A DNA stretch of 10,196 bases from Natrialbaceae archaeon (GTDB taxonomy: Archaea; Halobacteriota; Halobacteria; Halobacteriales; Natrialbaceae): assembly GCA_003552325.1 (NCBI GenBank), contig PUKM01000048.1:1-10196 (forward strand), in the 5' to 3' direction. Both the position numbers and the translations under genes were made by a program. Below the pieces are notes generated by a model. The model was not told the origin of the DNA. It did no database searches and worked only from the letters and a program-made list of their open reading frames with translations. Positions 7,037 to 10,196 of the stretch are shown one piece after another. Position 1 is the stretch's first letter; every line of letters starts with the position of its first letter.

Positions 7037-8119
7037 ATGACCTCACACACGCCCTTAGATCAGACGCCTCGAACCGGGATCGTCGGCCTCGGTAACATTG
7101 GACAGTATCACGCCGAACGGCTCCTCGAGCTCGACATCGACCTCGTCGGCGGGATGGACGTCTCTACGGAGGCCCGTGAGACGTTCGAACGTCGCTACGG
7201 TGTCGAAACCTACGAGGATCACACGGCCCTGTATGAAACCGTCGACGCGGTTATCATCACGACACCAAACAAATTCCACGAGACGTACACCGTCGACGCC
7301 CTCGAGACCGGTATTCATGTCCTCGTGGAAAAGCCACTTGCACACTCCCTCGAGAGCGCCAGACGGATCCGCGAGGCGGCGGCCGCGAGTGAGGCCATCT
7401 GCATGGTCGGGTTCAACAATCGATTCCTGAATACCGTCCAGATCGTCAGGAACCGAATCGAACGCGGTGAACTCGGCACCATCACACACATCGAGGCGAA
7501 CTACGTCAGGCGCCGCGGCGTCCCCGGACGAGGGTCGTGGTTCACGCGACGGGCTATCGCTGGCGGCGGCGCCCTGATCGACCTCGGCGTTCACGCGATC
7601 GATCTCGCGCTGTACATCCTCGACTTCCCCGCGGTAGAAGAGATCAACGGCGTGACCCGAACCGAGTTTGGAAGCCGCGAGAACTACGCCTATCTCGACA
7701 TGTGGGGTGATGACGCCGGTCCAGATGAGTTCGACGTCGACGACTCTGCGACCGCGTTCATCCGGTGTGCGAACGATCGGGCGATTTCCCTCGAGGTCGC
7801 CTGGGCGACGAACCGGCCGGCCACCCACGAGTTCGTTATTCGGGGCACGGAGGCGGCCGCTCGGTTCGATCTCCTCGAGGGCGACCTGACGTTTTACTCG
7901 GCGAGTACCGCTGGCCCCCATCATCTCGAGGATACCTCGATTCAGACGCCACAGAACGATACCCACTCCGACGAGCAACGGGCGTTTTTCGACGCCATCG
8001 TCTCTGCACGCGACGTGGGCGAGAGCGTCGAGGAGGCGTTCACCGTCCAGCGGGTGATCGATGGGATCTACCGCTCGAGCGCCGAGGGTCGGTGTGTCTC
8101 GATTGGTGACGAACCCTAG
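7037..8119 (+). CDS. Gfo/Idh/MocA-family NAD(P)-dependent sugar dehydrogenase
   Basis: This 360-residue cytoplasmic oxidoreductase has an N-terminal Rossmann fold with GLGNIG (17-22) for dinucleotide binding. The acidic residue D41 after the second strand favours NAD over NADP. The family hallmark EKP (98-100, catalytic-site Lys99) is present. The C-terminal substrate domain carries GGGALIDLGVHAID (176-189), in which D182 and H186 match the conserved acid and histidine of the active site. The family acts on sugars, inositols and their derivatives, and several members oxidise a ring hydroxyl or the anomeric carbon; the substrate here cannot be told. The gene starts 15 bases after the small membrane protein and is the last gene of the operon, so it probably works on the compound imported by the transporter. 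Its length is normal for the family. Confidence 0.9.
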   Translation: MTSHTPLDQTPRTGIVGLGNIGQYHAERLLELDIDLVGGMDVSTEARETFERRYGVETYEDHTALYETVDAVIITTPNKFHETYTVDALETGIHVLVEKPLAHSLESARRIREAAAASEAICMVGFNNRFLNTVQIVRNRIERGELGTITHIEANYVRRRGVPGRGSWFTRRAIAGGGALIDLGVHAIDLALYILDFPAVEEINGVTRTEFGSRENYAYLDMWGDDAGPDEFDVDDSATAFIRCANDRAISLEVAWATNRPATHEFVIRGTEAAARFDLLEGDLTFYSASTAGPHHLEDTSIQTPQNDTHSDEQRAFFDAIVSARDVGESVEEAFTVQRVIDGIYRSSAEGRCVSIGDEP

Positions 8120-8123
8120 TGGG

Positions 8124-9263
8124 TCACCGCAGACAGGCTGCGACGACCGCCAGCATCCGTTCACCTTTGACCTCATCGGCCAAGAGTGGCACCCGACGGA
8201 CGTCTGTCCCTCGGAAGAGGTCCTGTGACTCCATCAGAGCACCCTGTTGGACGTCCCAGCGTCGTTGACAGAACGCACAGGAGTCCAGATCTGGCTCGAG
8301 AAAGTCCGCGTCGACGTCGTCGGTCACGTCGGCCAGTGGTTCCATGACGCGGTTGACGACGACCGTCGACACCGGAATGTCGAACTCCTCGAGCTGGGTG
8401 CGCAGTCGCTTGGACTCGAGGACGCTCATCTCCTCGGGAACCATCACGATCCGGAAATCCGTCCGGGAGGGATCACGAAGGACGGCCCGCAGTCGCTCGA
8501 TCCGATCACGAAGTTCCTCGAGGTCTTGCATGTCATCAGCGCCCTCCTGGGGGACGTCGCCGAACATGCCCTTGATGCCCTCGACCATCCCGCCGATCCG
8601 CTGACGGAAACTGATGATCCGGCCCATCATGGTATCCATGATCTCGGGCAACTGGAGCAATCGGAGGGTGTGTCCCGTTGGGGCCGTATCCACGATGACG
8701 CGGTCGAACCGTGGATCGTCCAGGTACTCGAGGAGGGTCTGCATGGCGGCGGCCTCGTCTGCGCCGGGCATCGCGCCGCCAAAGAGGGCGTCCATCGGTG
8801 AGTCGTCGCCGAGGAACTGGCCCAGGCCCCCAAACGCGTCACCGTCTTCGGCTGCGAAGGCGGCGTGGCCCTCCTCTAAGGCGGCGTCGGGGTCGATTTC
8901 AGCGCCGTACAGTGGGAGTTCGGTAATAATCTTTTCCGGGCTGGTGCCGATATCGGTCTCGAAGGTGTCAGAAAGGGAGTGCGCCGGGTCCGTCGAGACG
9001 ACCAGCGTCGTGACGCCACGTTTGGCGCTATCCAGTGCCGTCGCGGCGGCCATCGTCGTCTTGCCAACCCCACCTTTCCCACCGTAGAGGACGTAGGAGG
9101 GGCCATCGACTGGCTCGTCCGTCGGTTCGACGTCGATGCTCGTGTCTTCCTCGGGTGCCGTCTCTGATTCGCCGTCGATCGACTCCGTTGGGGTAACCTC
9201 GATCGTCGCATCGTCCGCGTCGTCGGCCGCCTCGTCGTTGACGCCGACCTCGAGTCCGCTCAT
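8124..9263 (-). CDS. ArsA/Get3-type P-loop ATPase
   Basis: This 379-residue soluble ATPase belongs to the ArsA/TRC40 (Get3) family. It has the deviant Walker A GGKGGVGKTT (61-70), switch I STDPAHSLSD (90-99), switch II DTAPTGHT (192-199) and a CAFC pair (C329, C332) like the zinc-binding CxxC of Get3 dimers. The Get3-like motifs make tail-anchored-protein handling more plausible than arsenite export, and no other arsenic gene is nearby. The first 55 residues are a disordered, acidic, Thr-rich extension. I chose the ATG at 9263 although the frame stays open to 9521. Translation upstream of it is basic and largely overlaps the aminotransferase gene, while MSGLEVGVND begins the acidic segment; an ATG at 9326 is the main alternative. 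The stop is four bases from the end of the convergent dehydrogenase gene. Confidence 0.88.
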   Translation of the reverse strand: MSGLEVGVNDEAADDADDATIEVTPTESIDGESETAPEEDTSIDVEPTDEPVDGPSYVLYGGKGGVGKTTMAAATALDSAKRGVTTLVVSTDPAHSLSDTFETDIGTSPEKIITELPLYGAEIDPDAALEEGHAAFAAEDGDAFGGLGQFLGDDSPMDALFGGAMPGADEAAAMQTLLEYLDDPRFDRVIVDTAPTGHTLRLLQLPEIMDTMMGRIISFRQRIGGMVEGIKGMFGDVPQEGADDMQDLEELRDRIERLRAVLRDPSRTDFRIVMVPEEMSVLESKRLRTQLEEFDIPVSTVVVNRVMEPLADVTDDVDADFLEPDLDSCAFCQRRWDVQQGALMESQDLFRGTDVRRVPLLADEVKGERMLAVVAACLR

Positions 9264-9330
9264 ACCTCGGCTACCGGCCCCGGACACGAGTAGTCGTCGG
9301 TCTCGACCGAACCGGTCTTGGCCCATGACT

Positions 9331-9348
9331 GCCACCGGATCCCGTGGC
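9331..9348 (-). other. Imperfect 18-bp dyad after the aminotransferase gene
   Basis: GCCAC and GTGGC flank a central GGATCC with one mismatched pair between them. It begins three bases after the aminotransferase stop on the minus strand. There is no T-run after it, so it is not a convincing terminator; it might slow transcription or mark a processing point before the ATPase gene. Confidence 0.25.
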
Positions 9349-9351
9349 GGT

Positions 9352-10196
9352 CTACGAAAAATACGATGCCAGCCGGGCGGCAGCCTCCTCGACTCGAGGG
9401 GTGACGAGCGCGAAACGAAGCCACGCCTCCCGACTCGAGCCGAACGCTTCGCCGGGCATTCCCGCGACACCTGCCTCGTCGATGAGTCGTTCGACGTTCG
9501 AGAGCGTTCCGGGATAGCCATCGAAGCGAGCCATCACGTAGAACGATCCTGCTGGCCTGGTGTACTCGGCACCGGCCGCCTCGAGTGCCTCGGTGAAGGT
9601 GTCGACGCGCTCGCGGAGGAGCTCCCGATTGGCGGCGTAGTAGTCGGGGCCGGTCTCACGCAGGGCCTGTAAGACGGCGTACTGTGATGGGCGACTACTG
9701 GCGACGTTGACGAGCATGTGGCGACTCTTTGCGTTCTCGACGAGGTCCGGTGGGAAGATGCCGTAGCCGACGCGAAAGCCGGTGATCGCCATCGATTTCG
9801 AAAAGGCGTTCGTGACGATTCGGTTGGGCGAGTCGACAGCGAGGGCACTCTCGAACGTCCCCGAGAGGTCGTAGTGGTCGTACACCTCGTCGATGATGAG
9901 GAGGGCGTCGTTCGCCTCGGCGATGGCGACCAGTTCCGCAATCGTTTCCGGCGGATAGACCGCGCCAGTGGGGTTGTTGGGTGTGTTGACCAGGATCGCG
10001 GCCGTTTCCCCACTCGCCGCCGCACGGACGTCATCCGGATCGAGCTGGCCGTCCGCCGCTGTCTGGACGTATCTGACCTCGCCCCCGAGCATCGTCGTTT
10101 TCCCCGGATAGTACGGGTAGACCGGGTCCGTCAGCAGGATCTCCTCGCCCGAACCGCGCTCGAGCGCTCGAGCCATCGCGAGATAGTTCGCCTCCC
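9352..10196 (-). CDS. Class I/II PLP-dependent aminotransferase (partial, N-terminus missing)
   Basis: The frame is open to the right edge of the window, so roughly the first quarter of a protein of about 370-390 residues is missing. The codons before the internal ATG at 10176 are clearly coding (reading EANYLA). Counting from that internal Met, the sequence has NNPTG (67-71), the PLP-ring residues D96 and Y99, the Schiff-base lysine in SKSMAITGFRVGY (K127), and a C-terminal arginine in WLRF (R254) that should hold the substrate carboxylate. This is the fold-type I aspartate aminotransferase superfamily; the amino acid used cannot be told. The ATPase gene follows 88 bases downstream on the same strand with no obvious TATA box between, so the two may share a transcript. 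Confidence 0.9.
   Translation of the reverse strand, partial: EANYLAMARALERGSGEEILLTDPVYPYYPGKTTMLGGEVRYVQTAADGQLDPDDVRAAASGETAAILVNTPNNPTGAVYPPETIAELVAIAEANDALLIIDEVYDHYDLSGTFESALAVDSPNRIVTNAFSKSMAITGFRVGYGIFPPDLVENAKSRHMLVNVASSRPSQYAVLQALRETGPDYYAANRELLRERVDTFTEALEAAGAEYTRPAGSFYVMARFDGYPGTLSNVERLIDEAGVAGMPGEAFGSSREAWLRFALVTPRVEEAAARLASYFS

Noticed and set aside
7055..8176. Long minus-strand open frame opposite the dehydrogenase gene
   Set aside because: It mirrors the Gfo/Idh/MocA gene, whose motifs are complete on the plus strand. Long antisense frames are expected in GC-rich haloarchaeal genes with few TA-containing codons.
8124..9263. Arsenite-resistance pump ATPase
   Set aside because: No arsB, arsR, arsD or arsC gene is nearby, and the CxxC plus switch motifs fit Get3-like proteins with a single ATPase domain better than the two-domain bacterial ArsA.
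9264..9521. N-terminal extension of the ArsA/Get3-type ATPase up to an ATG at 9521
   Set aside because: Most of it overlaps the aminotransferase 3' coding region and translates to a basic, Arg-rich peptide unlike the acidic protein that follows 9263.
1..10196. Frequent CTCGAG hexamers as possible repeat or restriction-related signal
   Set aside because: Most fall in coding frames as Leu-Glu or Leu-Gly/Arg context codon pairs, which is ordinary codon preference in such genomes.
1..10196. Search by eye for tRNA, rRNA, CRISPR arrays, insertion sequences, toxin-antitoxin or defence genes
   Set aside because: None was seen; almost all of the window is covered by recognisable genes with short gaps.

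Overview
The window looks like a stretch of a haloarchaeal chromosome (class Halobacteria). I base this on the high GC content with strong third-position bias, very acidic predicted proteins, a twin-arginine lipoprotein signal on the transporter's binding protein, TATA-type promoters with a near-leaderless start, and a TrmB-family sugar regulator next to an ABC importer. I cannot name the genus from the sequence alone.

Layout. Positions 1-700 (minus strand) hold the N-terminal 233 residues of a membrane-anchored protein of unknown function that runs off the left edge. A divergent promoter region (701-881) separates it from a TrmB-family transcription regulator (882-1958, plus). After a 128-bp promoter region with a TATA box and a perfect 14-bp palindrome comes a compact plus-strand operon (2087-8119): Tat-exported lipoprotein solute-binding protein, two MalF/MalG-type permeases, a MalK-type ATPase, a 67-residue single-pass membrane protein whose start overlaps the ATPase stop, and a Gfo/Idh/MocA-family NAD(P)-dependent dehydrogenase. 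The intergenic gaps are 2, 1, 13, -4 and 15 bases, so one transcript is likely. On the minus strand, meeting the operon tail-to-tail with only 4 bases between stop codons, are an ArsA/Get3-type ATPase (8124-9263) and, upstream of it, a class I/II PLP-dependent aminotransferase (9352 to beyond 10196, 5' end missing).

How the genes work together. The binding protein, permeases and ATPase make a complete type I ABC importer for a sugar or sugar-like compound. The dehydrogenase in the same operon probably oxidises (or reduces) the imported compound or a derivative, and the TrmB protein probably senses it and controls the operon. The actual substrate cannot be read from the sequence. The ArsA/Get3-like ATPase and the aminotransferase appear to be unrelated housekeeping-type neighbours.

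Novelty. I see no mobile element, CRISPR array, RNA gene, toxin-antitoxin or phage-defence system. This is mostly an ordinary sugar-uptake locus. The parts most worth a second look are the small membrane protein embedded in the transporter operon and the palindrome in front of the operon.
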